Counted from the stretch's first letter, positions 27,457 through 36,689 are shown. The stretch: 64,000 nt of DNA from Akkermansia muciniphila (GCF_030848305.1 NZ_CP114598.1:558001-622000), one strand, 5' to 3'. Notes: a model not told the origin generated them from the letters alone. Program-made: numbers and translations.

Positions 27457-28218
27457 CTACTGGCGGGCCTTGGCCTTGGCCTTCTCCAGCAAAGGATCCC
27501 CCGCGATGCGGGTGACGGGAACGCGCAGAACAATGGACTGGTTGGCAATGGCAACATTGTCCGGGTTCTTTTCGGACATGTTGTAAACGAAATAGGCATA
27601 TTTGCCGTCCTTGCTCTTGCCCGCAATGATAGTCTCCGTCAGGGTGGAAAGGATGGTTTTCTTTTCCATCGTCCATTCCTTGCCGCTCCACGCGCCATAC
27701 ACATTCAGTTCGTCATAGGACACGTCCCCTTTCAGGGACAGGGTTCCGTTGGGAGAAATCCACGACTTGGTGCTGGAATCATACTTCAGCGTGCTCATCG
27801 GCAGCGGCCCCTGCTGCGCCACAGCAGCCAAATCCCATATATTCCGTTCTCCCGAAGCGAAAATGCCCAGGGCCACAGGCGCTACTTCCTGCACCTGCTT
27901 CAGCTTCCAGCACTCCAGATACTTGGCATACTCGTCCTTGGTCCAGCCCAGGCGTTCATCATACGGGACGGGCTGGCCGGGGACAATCTGGCTGACAAGC
28001 TCTTTCTTGTCCTTGTCGGGCAGGGAGGCGAAAACGCCGTCTATCTTTTCCATAAACGGCTGCAGGCTTTCATCAAGCACAACGCTGACGGCGGCGGCTT
28101 CCGCCATTTTGCCGACCGGGAGATATTCGCCAACTATTTCCGGCTTTTCCGCTGCGGACAGGGAAGAAACCAGAACGGGGACCATCAGTGTTAAAGCCAG
28201 ATTGCGGAGCGCTTTCAT
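27457..28218 (-). CDS. Hypothetical secreted protein
   Basis: A 253-residue protein with a clear signal peptide (MKALRNLALTLMVPVLVSSL, cleavage near SAA). I do not recognise the mature domain; it contains a helical N-terminal part and a beta-rich second half with YDELNVYGAWSGKEW. The ATG at 28218 is chosen because the signal peptide starts there; the open frame continues far upstream without sense. It is divergent from a lipoprotein gene 64 bases away and precedes rsmD by 36 bases. Confidence 0.7.
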   Translation of the reverse strand: MKALRNLALTLMVPVLVSSLSAAEKPEIVGEYLPVGKMAEAAAVSVVLDESLQPFMEKIDGVFASLPDKDKKELVSQIVPGQPVPYDERLGWTKDEYAKYLECWKLKQVQEVAPVALGIFASGERNIWDLAAVAQQGPLPMSTLKYDSSTKSWISPNGTLSLKGDVSYDELNVYGAWSGKEWTMEKKTILSTLTETIIAGKSKDGKYAYFVYNMSEKNPDNVAIANQSIVLRVPVTRIAGDPLLEKAKAKARQ

Positions 28219-28282
28219 AACGTGTTCGTACATTTTACTCAACAAAAGACCCTTGGCAAGAGTCAAAGTGAGTGTTATCCGT

Positions 28283-28735
28283 ATGCATATCATGAGTTGG
28301 AAGTTACTTTTCACTACCCTGTCCGCCGCTCTGTGCCTTGCTTCCTGCGTATCCACCCCGGCATCACGCATCCAGAAAAATCCGGCCCTTTTCAATTCCC
28401 TCCCGCCCAGCCAGAAAACACTGGTGGAATCCGGGCAAATTGCGGAAGGGATGTCTCCGCCGGCCGTTTTCCTGGCCTGGGGGGACCCCTCCGCCGTAGC
28501 GGAAGGCAACCTTAACGGGAAATCCGCCACGCGCTGGATTTATTCCTCCCTTCAGCCGGTTTACACTCCGCCGCCCTCTTTCTGGGCCGGACCTTACTGG
28601 GGCGGCCCCTACTGGGGACCGGGCTTCTACCGTCCCTATTACCCTTATTACAATGATGTCACCTACGTTCCGGTAAACACCGGTTACGTGCTCTTTATCA
28701 ACGGAAAAGTACAATCCTGGGAACGTAGGCGCTGA
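28283..28735 (+). CDS. Tyr/Pro/Gly-rich lipoprotein
   Basis: Predicted lipoprotein of 150 residues with the lipobox LASC after a short hydrophobic stretch. The first half has a small domain (VESGQIAEGMSPPAVFLAWG) like those found in outer-membrane assembly-type lipoproteins. The second half is rich in Tyr, Pro, Gly and Trp (GPYWGGPYWGPGFYRPYY). An alternative ATG at 28292 would drop three residues. It is divergent from the secreted-protein gene with only 64 bases between. Confidence 0.75.
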   Translation: MHIMSWKLLFTTLSAALCLASCVSTPASRIQKNPALFNSLPPSQKTLVESGQIAEGMSPPAVFLAWGDPSAVAEGNLNGKSATRWIYSSLQPVYTPPPSFWAGPYWGGPYWGPGFYRPYYPYYNDVTYVPVNTGYVLFINGKVQSWERRR

Positions 28736-28770
28736 CGAAAACGGAACCTGCTCCATGAAATGAAATAAGG

Positions 28771-28816
28771 CGGCGCAGCCAAAAGGAGGGCTATCTCCCG
28801 CTGGCGCGCCGTTTTT
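28771..28816 (+). terminator. Possible terminator of the lipoprotein gene
   Basis: CGGCGC-AGC pairs with GCT-(bulge)-GCGCCG around an inner GGAG/CTCC stem, followed by five T residues. The stem is bulged, so strength is uncertain. Confidence 0.5.
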
Positions 28817-28840
28817 CTCTCCGCGTTTCCAAATGTCACC

Positions 28841-29767
28841 CTAATCCCCGCCCCCGGACAGGGGGCGTTCCAGTTCCTCCCGGAATTTGGGAAAGAACGC
28901 TTTCAATTCCCCGGAAACCTTCGGGTATTCCAGCCTCATTTCCGCCAGGGCCTCCACAATGGCGCACAAGCAGACGAGCCGGGAATACCACTTGTTGTCC
29001 GCCGGCACCACATACCATGGAGCCTCCCGGGAAGAAGTATGGCGTATCATCTCCTCATACGCTTTCTGGTACTGGCCCCAGAATTCGCGTTCGTGGATAT
29101 CTCCTTCTGAAAACTTCCAGTTCTTGTCCGGAGTATCCAGCCGCGCCAGAAGGCGCTTTCTCTGTTCCTCCGGGGAAAGATTGAGGAATATTTTCACAAT
29201 GCTCGTCTTGTTGGCGAGCAGGTGGCGTTCCAGATTATTAATGGACCTGAACCTCTCCTCCCAGAAAGCACTTTTGGCATGGGCGGGATTAAATCCCTCT
29301 CCGGCCAGAAACTCCGGATGCACGCGCACGCTAAGAACTTCTTCATAATAGGAGCGGTTGAAAATGCCAATCATTCCCCGCCTGGGGAGACGGGATACAC
29401 ACCGCCACAGGAAATCATGGCTCCGCTCCAGCGTGGAAGGCTGCTTGAAGCTGCTGACTACGCACCCCTGCGGATTGACGCCTCCCATCACATGCTTCAC
29501 AATGCCATCTTTCCCCGCGCTGTCCATCGCCTGCAACACCACCAGCAGAGCATAAGACTCGCTGGCATACAATACTTCCTGAAGCTGTGCCAGCAATTCG
29601 ATGCCCTTTTCCAGCTTATCCACGGCCTCTTTCTTGCTGTCTTTGCCCAGTTTGCCGAGATCGCCCGGGTCATAGCGGGACAACTTGAATCCCCTGCCGT
29701 CCGTCACCCGGTACGGTTCAATAAATTTCCTGCATCTTTTGACCAGGCGGGAAGAAATATCCATCAT
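28841..29767 (-). CDS. Polyphosphate kinase 2 family protein
   Basis: Second PPK2 in the window, 308 residues, without a Nudix partner. The Walker A block is LQAMDSAGKDG, followed by FNRSYYEEVL, FLNLSPEEQRKRL and the C-terminal WYVVPADNKWYSRL. These match the PPK2 half of the fusion at 18.4 kb, though with clear divergence. I start at the first ATG of ATGATGG (29767), preceded by CAGGA; the frame is open to 29821. Whether it favours AMP, ADP or GDP cannot be read. Confidence 0.9.
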   Translation of the reverse strand: MMDISSRLVKRCRKFIEPYRVTDGRGFKLSRYDPGDLGKLGKDSKKEAVDKLEKGIELLAQLQEVLYASESYALLVVLQAMDSAGKDGIVKHVMGGVNPQGCVVSSFKQPSTLERSHDFLWRCVSRLPRRGMIGIFNRSYYEEVLSVRVHPEFLAGEGFNPAHAKSAFWEERFRSINNLERHLLANKTSIVKIFLNLSPEEQRKRLLARLDTPDKNWKFSEGDIHEREFWGQYQKAYEEMIRHTSSREAPWYVVPADNKWYSRLVCLCAIVEALAEMRLEYPKVSGELKAFFPKFREELERPLSGGGD

Positions 29768-30448
29768 TCCTGTAATGACACCGTCCCTTCTCAAAATGTT
29801 GAAACAACAGTAAAACATCAATGCTTCTCTGTTTGAAGGATTCCACCCCGGCGATAGACGACACTTCCCGGCATAAATCAGGAACGTTCATCCTTGCCGG
29901 CCCCATTGCATAAAAGCAGAAGTTAACATCACTGCCCTGCAATAAGATCCAGCCGTGCAGTAAAAACGGCGCAATCAAAAAACAACCAGCGTCTTTGGCC
30001 CCCTCCTGAAAAAACAGGATGATAAAAATATCCAGAATATATTAAATAACTTTATCCAGCAGCCTTCCGTTCCCTGCTGCATGACGCACGATGCATTATA
30101 ACTTCATCAATCCAAAAACTTTGATTATTCAGGGAAACAAAAAGAACAAAAAAGTAAAATCCGCCATGTTTGACGCCTTCGTCATTGCCTTTCCCCGCTC
30201 TTTCTTGTTCCCGGCACATAGTGCAGGTCAATATGGCGGGACTGCATCTCCGGCTCCTGTTTTTTACAGGAAAACAATCACAATTCTATTGAATATCAAT
30301 GAACAGATATTCAAATAGATTTATTTCTCTTCTTATCTCTGCAACTTTGAAAAGCTCTGAATGCTTTTATCCCGGAAAATATATTGCCGCCGGATATGTA
30401 ATCCGCGGGAAAATGTAATTTCTATGAATATTGCTTAAAATAAAAAAC
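29768..30448. other. AT-rich intergenic stretch, no gene seen
   Basis: Nearly 700 bases between the 5' side of ppk2 and the 3' end of the GH110 gene. It is visibly richer in A and T than its neighbours. Two related small hairpins occur, CCTGAAAAAACAGG near 30010 and CCTGTTTTTTACAGG near 30260. A 75-codon open frame at 30091-30318 shows no domain and is probably chance. Confidence 0.5.
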
Positions 30449-32740
30449 TTACTCACCAAAACAAACCTGGTCTGCGGGAGTATTTTCCAGCTTGCAGTCT
30501 TCAAGAGTCCATGTGCGTGGAGGCAGCACCTTGTTATCTTTAATCAGAATATTGGCGCATCTTCTGAATTGGAAAGGTTTCTGCCCCCACCCCTTAAACT
30601 CATCATTGTAAATGACTTTATTATTGATGAACCTGAGGTTGTCCGTGGAAATGGCGAACAGCAGCGGCACATCGAACGTCTTGAAAACATTATTTTCTAT
30701 CAGCACATTGCGATGATAGTAATCCTTCTGTCTGCCCAGCTGCTTGACTTCCGGGTAAATGGAAATAATGGCATTCGTAAACTGGTAGCGCGAGGTCAGG
30801 TTGTTAATGAACGTATTTTTGCGGATCACCACTTCATGGCAGGCGCCGCTTTCATACCACCCCTGGGCATCCCCTGCCAATAGAATGGCGGAGCCGGAGG
30901 AATGGTCAAACAAATTGCCCTCCACCAGCACTCTCTCCGGAGTTGTGAAAAGAGATCCTCGTGCACGGTTGTTGCGGACGATATTGTCGCGGAAAACCAC
31001 GGAAGGGTAAAAATCCGCATTCTCCACGGCATCCCCGGCCCTGACGGAGGGGGGAAGCGGCTCTTCCACTGTAATCACCAATTCCGAGGAACTTTTTTTC
31101 ACGGCCGTTTTCACAGTGGCCGTTCCTCCGGGTTCCAGCGTAGGACCGTTGATGAAACGGATTTTTTCACCGGGAAGAAATACCTCAAACCCCACCGCCT
31201 GACGATGCATGTATTTGCACTTCAGGGTATGGCCGTCCACTACTTCCATCACGCCCAGGCAGGTGGAATGGACATTGATGGCGTCATCCATCATCCCTTC
31301 GAAAAGGGCTTTCTCCACCACGATTGCGCCCCGGGTATTGGAAAAATGGGTAGCGTCCGCTCCGGCGGTGTGCACGCGCCCCGTACCTTTCCTGACCATG
31401 ACTCCGCCGCCTTTCATATGGAAATCCTCCGACCGCTGGACCAGCAGGGCCATGCCTGAACTCTGGTGCAGGGATACGTCATTCAGTGATGTTTTCCGCG
31501 CCCGGTACACCACGCATCCCGGATGGGGGCGGTTGTAATTCCGTAGCACCAGCGTATCCCCCGGCTTGATTCCCTTCTGCTTGAGGTTCCAGTCCAGACG
31601 GAGACGGTTCCCGCCCAGCGGCTCCACATGTCCGTTCCAGCCGATGTCCGATGTATTAGCGATGATATGTCCCGTCCCCTTCTCAAAGGCCATGCAGTGT
31701 CCCATCCCTTCTTCCCAGCCTTTCCCCTGAAAGACGAATCTGTTGTTCCGAATTTCGTAAGGATAGGCTTTTTTGTCTATTTCCACTTCCGTAAACCGGT
31801 CGTCCGCCTTCATGACGCGCGCCTCCGTGCACCAGGACCGTTCATAATCCACGGCCAAACGGTTGACGCTGACATTTTCGCAGTCCATCACCAGCAGGGG
31901 AACCACCTTGCCGTGAAAAAGAAACAGGGAACCATTGCCCTCCACGCGGACATCTCTCAAATCGGCCAGGGGCACGCACACCGGATGAATCAGCGGCTGG
32001 TCATGGTTGGAAATATGGAAGCTCATGTTCAAAGCCCCCTCCGGATAAAAATGGTAAACGCCCCCGGGGATGTTCAAAACGCCTCCGCCCTGCTTTCGGA
32101 GAGCGGAAACGGCTGCCCTCAGCGCCGGCCCCTGGTCTTTTCTGACGCCGGGAACCATGCCGAATTCAGAGGCATTCACCACAGCTCCCTTCGCCCCCTG
32201 CCCACTTCCTCCCGTCTTCCAGGCCAGGTCCACCCAGTCCGCATGATCGTAGGAATTGTTGTCCACCCGGTCGGCCATCAGGTAAAGATGCCGTATGCCG
32301 TTTTCCGCCACCGGAATGGAAAACTTCTTCGCGGCCATCCCCCTCTTCATCACGCCGGAACTCCACAAAACCCCGGAACCGCTCATCACGCGGAATTCCA
32401 CGCTTCCGTCCCCATCCGCACCGTCATCAATGCCGCATGCTCCTTCCAGCCTCAGAATTTTCGGGGTTTCCGGAACGGGAAGGGGAATCATGGACGTAGC
32501 GTGCGTACCGATTCCCGTGGCATATTTCTTGCCGCCTATGCTCAACCCCGCATTACTGAAAGAACGGTCCAGCCGGGTTTCTCCCGTCTCCTGGCGGGCC
32601 ATCAGCAGGCTGGAGGCAGGCACTTTCACGGCGATGGCTCCAGATTGGGCAGCTTCTTCCCCGCCTAGGGACTGCGCCGGGAAAAATCCCGCCAGACACG
32701 CTGCCGCTGCAAAACTCCATGAAAACATCCGGACGAACAT
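30449..32740 (-). CDS. CBM51-GH110 alpha-1,3-galactosidase
   Basis: Secreted glycoside hydrolase of 763 residues. A signal peptide (about 1-25) is followed by an NPCBM/CBM51 module (about 36-175, with GLSIGGKKYATGIGTHATSMI and YLMADRVDNNSYDHADWVDL). The GH110 right-handed beta-helix follows, with SFHISNHDQP and the paired aspartates DDAINVH at 485-486. GH110 enzymes cleave terminal alpha-1,3-galactose, including the blood-group B determinant, from mucin and glycolipids. The domain pair is the same as in known Akkermansia enzymes. Which of the branched and linear substrates it prefers is unknown. Confidence 0.88.
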   Translation of the reverse strand: MFVRMFSWSFAAAACLAGFFPAQSLGGEEAAQSGAIAVKVPASSLLMARQETGETRLDRSFSNAGLSIGGKKYATGIGTHATSMIPLPVPETPKILRLEGACGIDDGADGDGSVEFRVMSGSGVLWSSGVMKRGMAAKKFSIPVAENGIRHLYLMADRVDNNSYDHADWVDLAWKTGGSGQGAKGAVVNASEFGMVPGVRKDQGPALRAAVSALRKQGGGVLNIPGGVYHFYPEGALNMSFHISNHDQPLIHPVCVPLADLRDVRVEGNGSLFLFHGKVVPLLVMDCENVSVNRLAVDYERSWCTEARVMKADDRFTEVEIDKKAYPYEIRNNRFVFQGKGWEEGMGHCMAFEKGTGHIIANTSDIGWNGHVEPLGGNRLRLDWNLKQKGIKPGDTLVLRNYNRPHPGCVVYRARKTSLNDVSLHQSSGMALLVQRSEDFHMKGGGVMVRKGTGRVHTAGADATHFSNTRGAIVVEKALFEGMMDDAINVHSTCLGVMEVVDGHTLKCKYMHRQAVGFEVFLPGEKIRFINGPTLEPGGTATVKTAVKKSSSELVITVEEPLPPSVRAGDAVENADFYPSVVFRDNIVRNNRARGSLFTTPERVLVEGNLFDHSSGSAILLAGDAQGWYESGACHEVVIRKNTFINNLTSRYQFTNAIISIYPEVKQLGRQKDYYHRNVLIENNVFKTFDVPLLFAISTDNLRFINNKVIYNDEFKGWGQKPFQFRRCANILIKDNKVLPPRTWTLEDCKLENTPADQVCFGE

Positions 32741-32862
32741 ATATATCCTTTATACCCTTTTCCCGTTTTTCTTCTATCGGAAAAATTTCAATCCCTGAAA
32801 AAGACCATCATTAAGAAAAAAGAGAGATTGCCTTCCCCGTCAAATTCAGGAACACTGTTTCC

Positions 32863-33330
32863 ATGCGATCAGCATTCTTCCTACTGCCCGGCATCCCGCT
32901 GGCGCTTTCCTCCTGCGGGCGCGGAGGCGCCACGCTTGAAACGGATAACGTCCAGGCGGAATGGTTCCCCAACGGCAGCAGAACGGAGATTGCCCTGGAA
33001 GGAGAAAGCGAACCCGTTTCCGAACGGGAAGCCCGGCATTCCCCTTCCGGCATGACTCTTTTTTACCATTCGCTGGGGGAAGGAAGAGGAACGCTGGAAA
33101 GCACAGGAGGGGGGACGGAAACGGCTACAGTAACATACAGCCAGGGAGCATCTTCCACAGTGCTGCATTTCAAAACGCCCTCCCAGGAAGTACTCCTGAA
33201 TGATGTAAACTGCCTGGACGCGGACGGCAAAACGGCCCTCCTGAACGGCTGGAGCTGCCGGGAACGGGGCACAGCCCGGCTCCGCACCGGGACAGCCGGA
33301 ACCATAATCACGAAGAAAAATTTCCCATGA
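32863..33330 (+). CDS. Hypothetical lipoprotein
   Basis: Predicted lipoprotein of 155 residues; the N-terminus MRSAFFLLPGIPLALSSC has a lipobox at LSSC. The mature part is beta-rich and not recognised. It lies 122 bases from the divergent GH110 gene and overlaps the next hydrolase gene by four bases (ATGA), so it is translationally coupled to it. Confidence 0.65.
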   Translation: MRSAFFLLPGIPLALSSCGRGGATLETDNVQAEWFPNGSRTEIALEGESEPVSEREARHSPSGMTLFYHSLGEGRGTLESTGGGTETATVTYSQGASSTVLHFKTPSQEVLLNDVNCLDADGKTALLNGWSCRERGTARLRTGTAGTIITKKNFP

Positions 33331-34145
33331 ACCTTCTGAGGCTACTGAAAACGGGAACATGGAAAATCCCGTGCACACTTCTGCTTGCCGGAGCGCTGGC
33401 CCTGGCGTGCCTCCAGTGCTCCGTCCGCTCCCTGGTGTACCTGCCGCCCCAGCCCAGGGACAAAACCGCGTATCTGGAAAAACGGGCCGCCTGGGAACCG
33501 CATCGGCGCACCTTCCACCATAATGGGGCCAAACTCAGCGGCTGGCTTATTGAAAAGAAGGGGCAGCCCCTCCTGGTATATTATGGGGGAAACGCCATGG
33601 ACATCTCCATGATGCTTCCCTACCTGGACCGGTTTCCCCATGCCAAGCTCCTGGTCAATTACCGCGGGTACGGGCTCAGCACCGGCATCCCCACGGAACA
33701 GGATATCATGGGAGACTCCCTGGCTATTCTTGACTCCGTTCTGAAGGAAACCGGAAGAACGCCGGATGACGTCATTCTGGTCGGGCAAAGCCTCGGTTCC
33801 GGAGTCGCTACCCAGGTAGCCTCTGTCAGGCACGTAAAAAAACTGGTGCTGCTGGTTCCTTTTGACAGCCTTCTGGAAACCGCCCGGGGCCTCTTTCCGT
33901 ACCTGCCCGTCAGGCTTCTCCTTCCGGACCACTTCCGGTCGGACCTGGCCGCGCCCAAAGTCGCCTGCCCTGTCAGCATTCTGGCCGCGGGAGCGGATGA
34001 AGTCATTCCGCCGAACCACGCCAAACGGCTTCGGGACTGTTTCTCCGTACCGGTCAGCTACCAGGAATTCCCCGGAGCCATGCATAATACCATCTGGTCC
34101 AGCCCCGGCTTTGACAAAGCGTTTTCCCAAAGCATCGGGTACTAA
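33327..34145 (+). CDS. Alpha/beta hydrolase, membrane-anchored
   Basis: Serine hydrolase of 272 residues with an N-terminal membrane helix or lipoprotein-like signal (LLLAGALALACLQC). The core has NYRGYGLSTG, the nucleophile elbow GQSLGSG, an acid in the AAGADEVIPP block and His in PGAMHNT. It resembles BAAT/YfhR-type hydrolases. The substrate is unknown. It overlaps the upstream lipoprotein gene by four bases. Confidence 0.85.
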   Translation: MNLLRLLKTGTWKIPCTLLLAGALALACLQCSVRSLVYLPPQPRDKTAYLEKRAAWEPHRRTFHHNGAKLSGWLIEKKGQPLLVYYGGNAMDISMMLPYLDRFPHAKLLVNYRGYGLSTGIPTEQDIMGDSLAILDSVLKETGRTPDDVILVGQSLGSGVATQVASVRHVKKLVLLVPFDSLLETARGLFPYLPVRLLLPDHFRSDLAAPKVACPVSILAAGADEVIPPNHAKRLRDCFSVPVSYQEFPGAMHNTIWSSPGFDKAFSQSIGY

Positions 34146-34151
34146 TCCGTT

Positions 34152-34601
34152 TCATTCCGCAGGGGCCAGAGACACGCGGCGCAGGCAGCTTCCTTCATGT
34201 TCCAGCAACAGCCATGAGGCTTCTTCCGGAAGCGCTTCCGGAAACAGGTTGGCCCATTCGACAATGAGCACGGTCTCTCCGTCCAGATACTCTTCCCACC
34301 CTATGCCGGTCAGCTCGGACTCATCCTTCAGGCGGTAAAAATCAAAATGGCACGCCGGCAGACGGCCGTCAGCATGCTCATGCACCAGGGAAAATGTCGG
34401 GCTGGCTGCCGCCTCGGAGCTCCCCAGCCCCTCCATAATGCCCTGGGTCAGGTGCGTCTTTCCGGCCCCCAGCTCACCCACCACGCCCAGAATTTCACCG
34501 GGCATTAAAATTTTACCTATTCGCCTTCCCAGTTCCCTCATTTCCTCCGGGGAATGAGTCAAAACGGGGCCGTTTTTAAAAATTTTATGCCATTCGCTCA
34601 T
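34152..34601 (-). CDS. tsaE: tRNA t6A biosynthesis ATPase
   Basis: P-loop ATPase of 149 residues that cooperates with TsaB/TsaD in making threonylcarbamoyladenosine at position 37 of tRNA. GELGAGKTHLTQGI is the Walker A loop, followed by SPTFSLVHEH and the C-terminal VLIVEWANLFPEALP. Length and motifs match the family. It is divergent from rplU. Confidence 0.94.
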   Translation of the reverse strand: MSEWHKIFKNGPVLTHSPEEMRELGRRIGKILMPGEILGVVGELGAGKTHLTQGIMEGLGSSEAAASPTFSLVHEHADGRLPACHFDFYRLKDESELTGIGWEEYLDGETVLIVEWANLFPEALPEEASWLLLEHEGSCLRRVSLAPAE

Positions 34602-34615
34602 TTTTCCATGAAATT

Positions 34616-34668
34616 TTGCTTGTCTAAAAGAAAGTCATATGGTTTATTGCGGCTCCCGCATCTGCGGG
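34616..34668 (+). promoter_or_regulatory. Possible rplU promoter and leader hairpin
   Basis: TTGCTT at 34616, 16 bases, TATGGT at 34638 gives a weak promoter. Immediately downstream is a 6-bp hairpin CCCGCA/TGCGGG (34655-34668) that would lie at the 5' end of the rplU-rpmA mRNA. Autoregulatory L21 leaders are known elsewhere, but nothing here proves one. Confidence 0.35.
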
Positions 34669-34689
34669 CGAACCTTAACAGTGATAGCA

Positions 34690-35007
34690 ATGGCATACGC
34701 AATTTTCAAAACAGGTGGCAAGCAGTACCGCGTCCAGACGGGCGACGTGATCGACGTTGAATGCATCAATACCCTTGAAGAGGGGGCCGAAGCAAGCTTC
34801 GATCAGGTGCTTATGGTGGAAAATGACGGAAAAGTGACCGTCGGCGCCCCTATGGTGGAAGGAGCTACAGTCTCCGCCAAGGTGGTCAGCCAGTTCCGCG
34901 GCAAAAAGATCATCGCTTTCAAATTCAAGCGCCGCAAGGGCTTCCACAAGAAAAAAGGTTCCCGCCGCGCCATGACGAAGCTGGAAATCACCGCTATCAA
35001 CGCCTAA
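34690..35007 (+). CDS. rplU: 50S ribosomal protein L21
   Basis: Ribosomal protein L21, 105 residues, beginning [19 protein letters not shown] and ending with the conserved [13 protein letters not shown] region. The ATG at 34690 gives the standard N-terminus; the frame is open to 34639. The start has no Shine-Dalgarno sequence. rpmA follows, the usual pair. Confidence 0.97.
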   Translation: MAYAIFKTGGKQYRVQTGDVIDVECINTLEEGAEASFDQVLMVENDGKVTVGAPMVEGATVSAKVVSQFRGKKIIAFKFKRRKGFHKKKGSRRAMTKLEITAINA

Positions 35008-35033
35008 TTTCAACCCTTAATTTTTATTATCTT

Positions 35034-35297
35034 ATGGCTCACAAGAAAGGTCAAGGTTCTGTCAAGAATGGTCGCGACTCCCGCAGCAAGCGCCTCGGCG
35101 TTAAAAAATTCGGCGGACAGGAAGTGATCGCGGGCAACATCATCATCCGCCAGCGCGGCACCAAGTGGCACCCCGGCAAGGGCGTAGGCATGGGTCGTGA
35201 CTACACCATCTTCTCCCTGGTGGACGGCCGCGTGTTCTTTGACCGCGAAGGCCGCCGCGTCAATGTGGCTCCGGAAGGATCTGAAGCCGCCAACTAA
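35034..35297 (+). CDS. rpmA: 50S ribosomal protein L27
   Basis: Ribosomal protein L27, 87 residues, starting [20 protein letters not shown] with [19 protein letters not shown]. The N-terminus shows no cleavable extension of the Firmicutes type. The ATG is preceded by an AT-rich stretch without a purine ribosome-binding motif. It is cotranscribed with rplU and ends at a terminator. Confidence 0.97.
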   Translation: MAHKKGQGSVKNGRDSRSKRLGVKKFGGQEVIAGNIIIRQRGTKWHPGKGVGMGRDYTIFSLVDGRVFFDREGRRVNVAPEGSEAAN

Positions 35298-35323
35298 ATT
35301 ACGGATTACTCTATCTCCCTGCA

Positions 35324-35358
35324 GGGGCGGCCATCCACAGGGATGACCGCCCCTTTTT
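35324..35358 (+). terminator. Intrinsic terminator of rplU-rpmA
   Basis: GGGGCGG pairs with CCGCCCC, and the stem continues through a C/A mismatch into CATCC/GGATG around an ACAG loop. Five T residues follow. Confidence 0.9.
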
Positions 35359-35390
35359 CTACCCTTCTCCGCGCTCCAATAAATAACAGG

Positions 35391-35411
35391 AATTGTTCTT
35401 GCAAAACAATT
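35391..35411 (+). promoter_or_regulatory. AT-rich inverted repeat before the Fur-like gene
   Basis: AATTGTT and AACAATT form a perfect 7-7-7 inverted repeat about 40 bases before the Fur-like start codon and overlap TTGCAA, a possible -35 box. It could be the operator of that regulator and the suf operon. Confidence 0.4.
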
Positions 35412-35452
35412 ACCCCTCCCCCACTATCCACGCAGAGCATGAAAAATAAGAT

Positions 35453-35893
35453 ATGAATCCCAAAACAGATTCCAAGCAGGCCGTCCGCACCGCCTCTACC
35501 CTGCCGGTCATTTCCGGGTTGAGACTTACCAAGCAAAGGCAGGAAGTCTATCAGGTTCTTCTGGAACAAAGGGATCATCCTACGGCCAATGAAGTTTACC
35601 AGCGGGTACGCAAAAAACTCCCCAGCATTTCCCTGGCCACCGTTTACAACTGCCTGGAGGCTCTGGTAAACCACGGCCTGGTCAATCAGGTCAACTTTGA
35701 ACGTAGCTCTTCCCGCTTCTGTCCCAACCTCGTTGAGCACGGTCACTTCCAGGACACCCGGACCGGACGCATTTATGACATCACCATCAAGGAAGGCGTG
35801 GACCTGAAGGAATTCATCAACCTGCCCGACGACGTGTGCGTGGAAGAAGCCCAAATCACCCTGAGGGGGTCCATCACCACGCCGCAGGGCTAA
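35453..35893 (+). CDS. Fur-family regulator lacking the CxxC zinc site
   Basis: Winged-helix regulator of 146 residues. LTKQRQEVYQVLLEQRDHPTA and SISLATVYNCLEALVNHGL are the Fur/PerR DNA-binding domain. In the dimerisation domain the usual HHHxxCxxCG is replaced by HGHFQDTRTG (96-105), so both structural-zinc cysteines are gone. Only Cys67, Cys90 and Cys129 remain. sufC begins 15 bases downstream, so it probably regulates iron-sulfur assembly, much as IscR or SufR do elsewhere. What it senses is unknown. Confidence 0.87.
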   Translation: MNPKTDSKQAVRTASTLPVISGLRLTKQRQEVYQVLLEQRDHPTANEVYQRVRKKLPSISLATVYNCLEALVNHGLVNQVNFERSSSRFCPNLVEHGHFQDTRTGRIYDITIKEGVDLKEFINLPDDVCVEEAQITLRGSITTPQG

Positions 35894-35908
35894 CTCTCTT
35901 TCATCATC

Positions 35909-36667
35909 ATGAGTCTGGTCATTAAAAATTTGCACGCCAATGTGCAAGGCACGGAAATACTTAAAGGCATCAATCTGGAAATTCCCAAAGGAGAGGTGCA
36001 TGCGATCATGGGGCCCAACGGTTCCGGGAAAAGCACTTTATCCAAAGTGCTTTGCGGACATCCGGACTATGAGGTAACGGAGGGGGAAGCCTGGCTGGAC
36101 GGACAGAACCTGCTGGATATGAGCATTGACGAGCGCAGCAGGGCGGGACTCTTCCTGGCATTCCAGTATCCCATGGAAGTTCCCGGCGTCTCCAACGCCA
36201 ACTTCCTTCGAGCGGCCATGCAGGCCCGCATGCCCCACGGGGAGGAACTGGATGCGGTCACCTTCTACAAAACGCTCTATGCAAAAATGGACCAGCTCGG
36301 CATGGCCCGCAAATTTACGTCCCGCGCCGTTAACGAAGGTTTTTCCGGTGGAGAGAAAAAGCGCAATGAGGTGCTGCAAATGCTTCTTCTGGACCCCCTG
36401 TACGCCATTCTGGATGAAACGGATTCCGGCCTGGACATCGATGCCCTCCGCATTGTCTCGGAAGGGGTCAACTCCATGCGGTCCCCCTTCCGCAGCTTCC
36501 TGGTCATCACCCACTACAAACGCCTGCTGGACTACATTAGGCCGGATGTGGTCCACGTGCTGGCTGACGGGCGGATCGTCCGGACCGGAGGCGGAGAACT
36601 GGTGGACGAACTGGAAAGCAGGGGATACGAGTTCCTGAAAGACACGGAAACAGCGGAAAAGGCGTAA
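35909..36667 (+). CDS. sufC: Fe-S assembly ATPase
   Basis: ABC-type ATPase of the SufBCD scaffold, 252 residues. Walker A is [10 protein letters not shown], the signature is [14 protein letters not shown], Walker B is [12 protein letters not shown], and the H-loop is VITHYKRLL. It drives Fe-S cluster formation on SufB/SufD. It follows the Fur-like gene by 15 bases and precedes sufB by 22. Confidence 0.97.
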   Translation: MSLVIKNLHANVQGTEILKGINLEIPKGEVHAIMGPNGSGKSTLSKVLCGHPDYEVTEGEAWLDGQNLLDMSIDERSRAGLFLAFQYPMEVPGVSNANFLRAAMQARMPHGEELDAVTFYKTLYAKMDQLGMARKFTSRAVNEGFSGGEKKRNEVLQMLLLDPLYAILDETDSGLDIDALRIVSEGVNSMRSPFRSFLVITHYKRLLDYIRPDVVHVLADGRIVRTGGGELVDELESRGYEFLKDTETAEKA

Positions 36668-36689
36668 TGCCGCCATCCGGCCATCAATC

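Noticed and set aside
30091-30318. 75-codon frame in the AT-rich gap
   Set aside because: Lys/Phe-rich and low complexity, no start signal.
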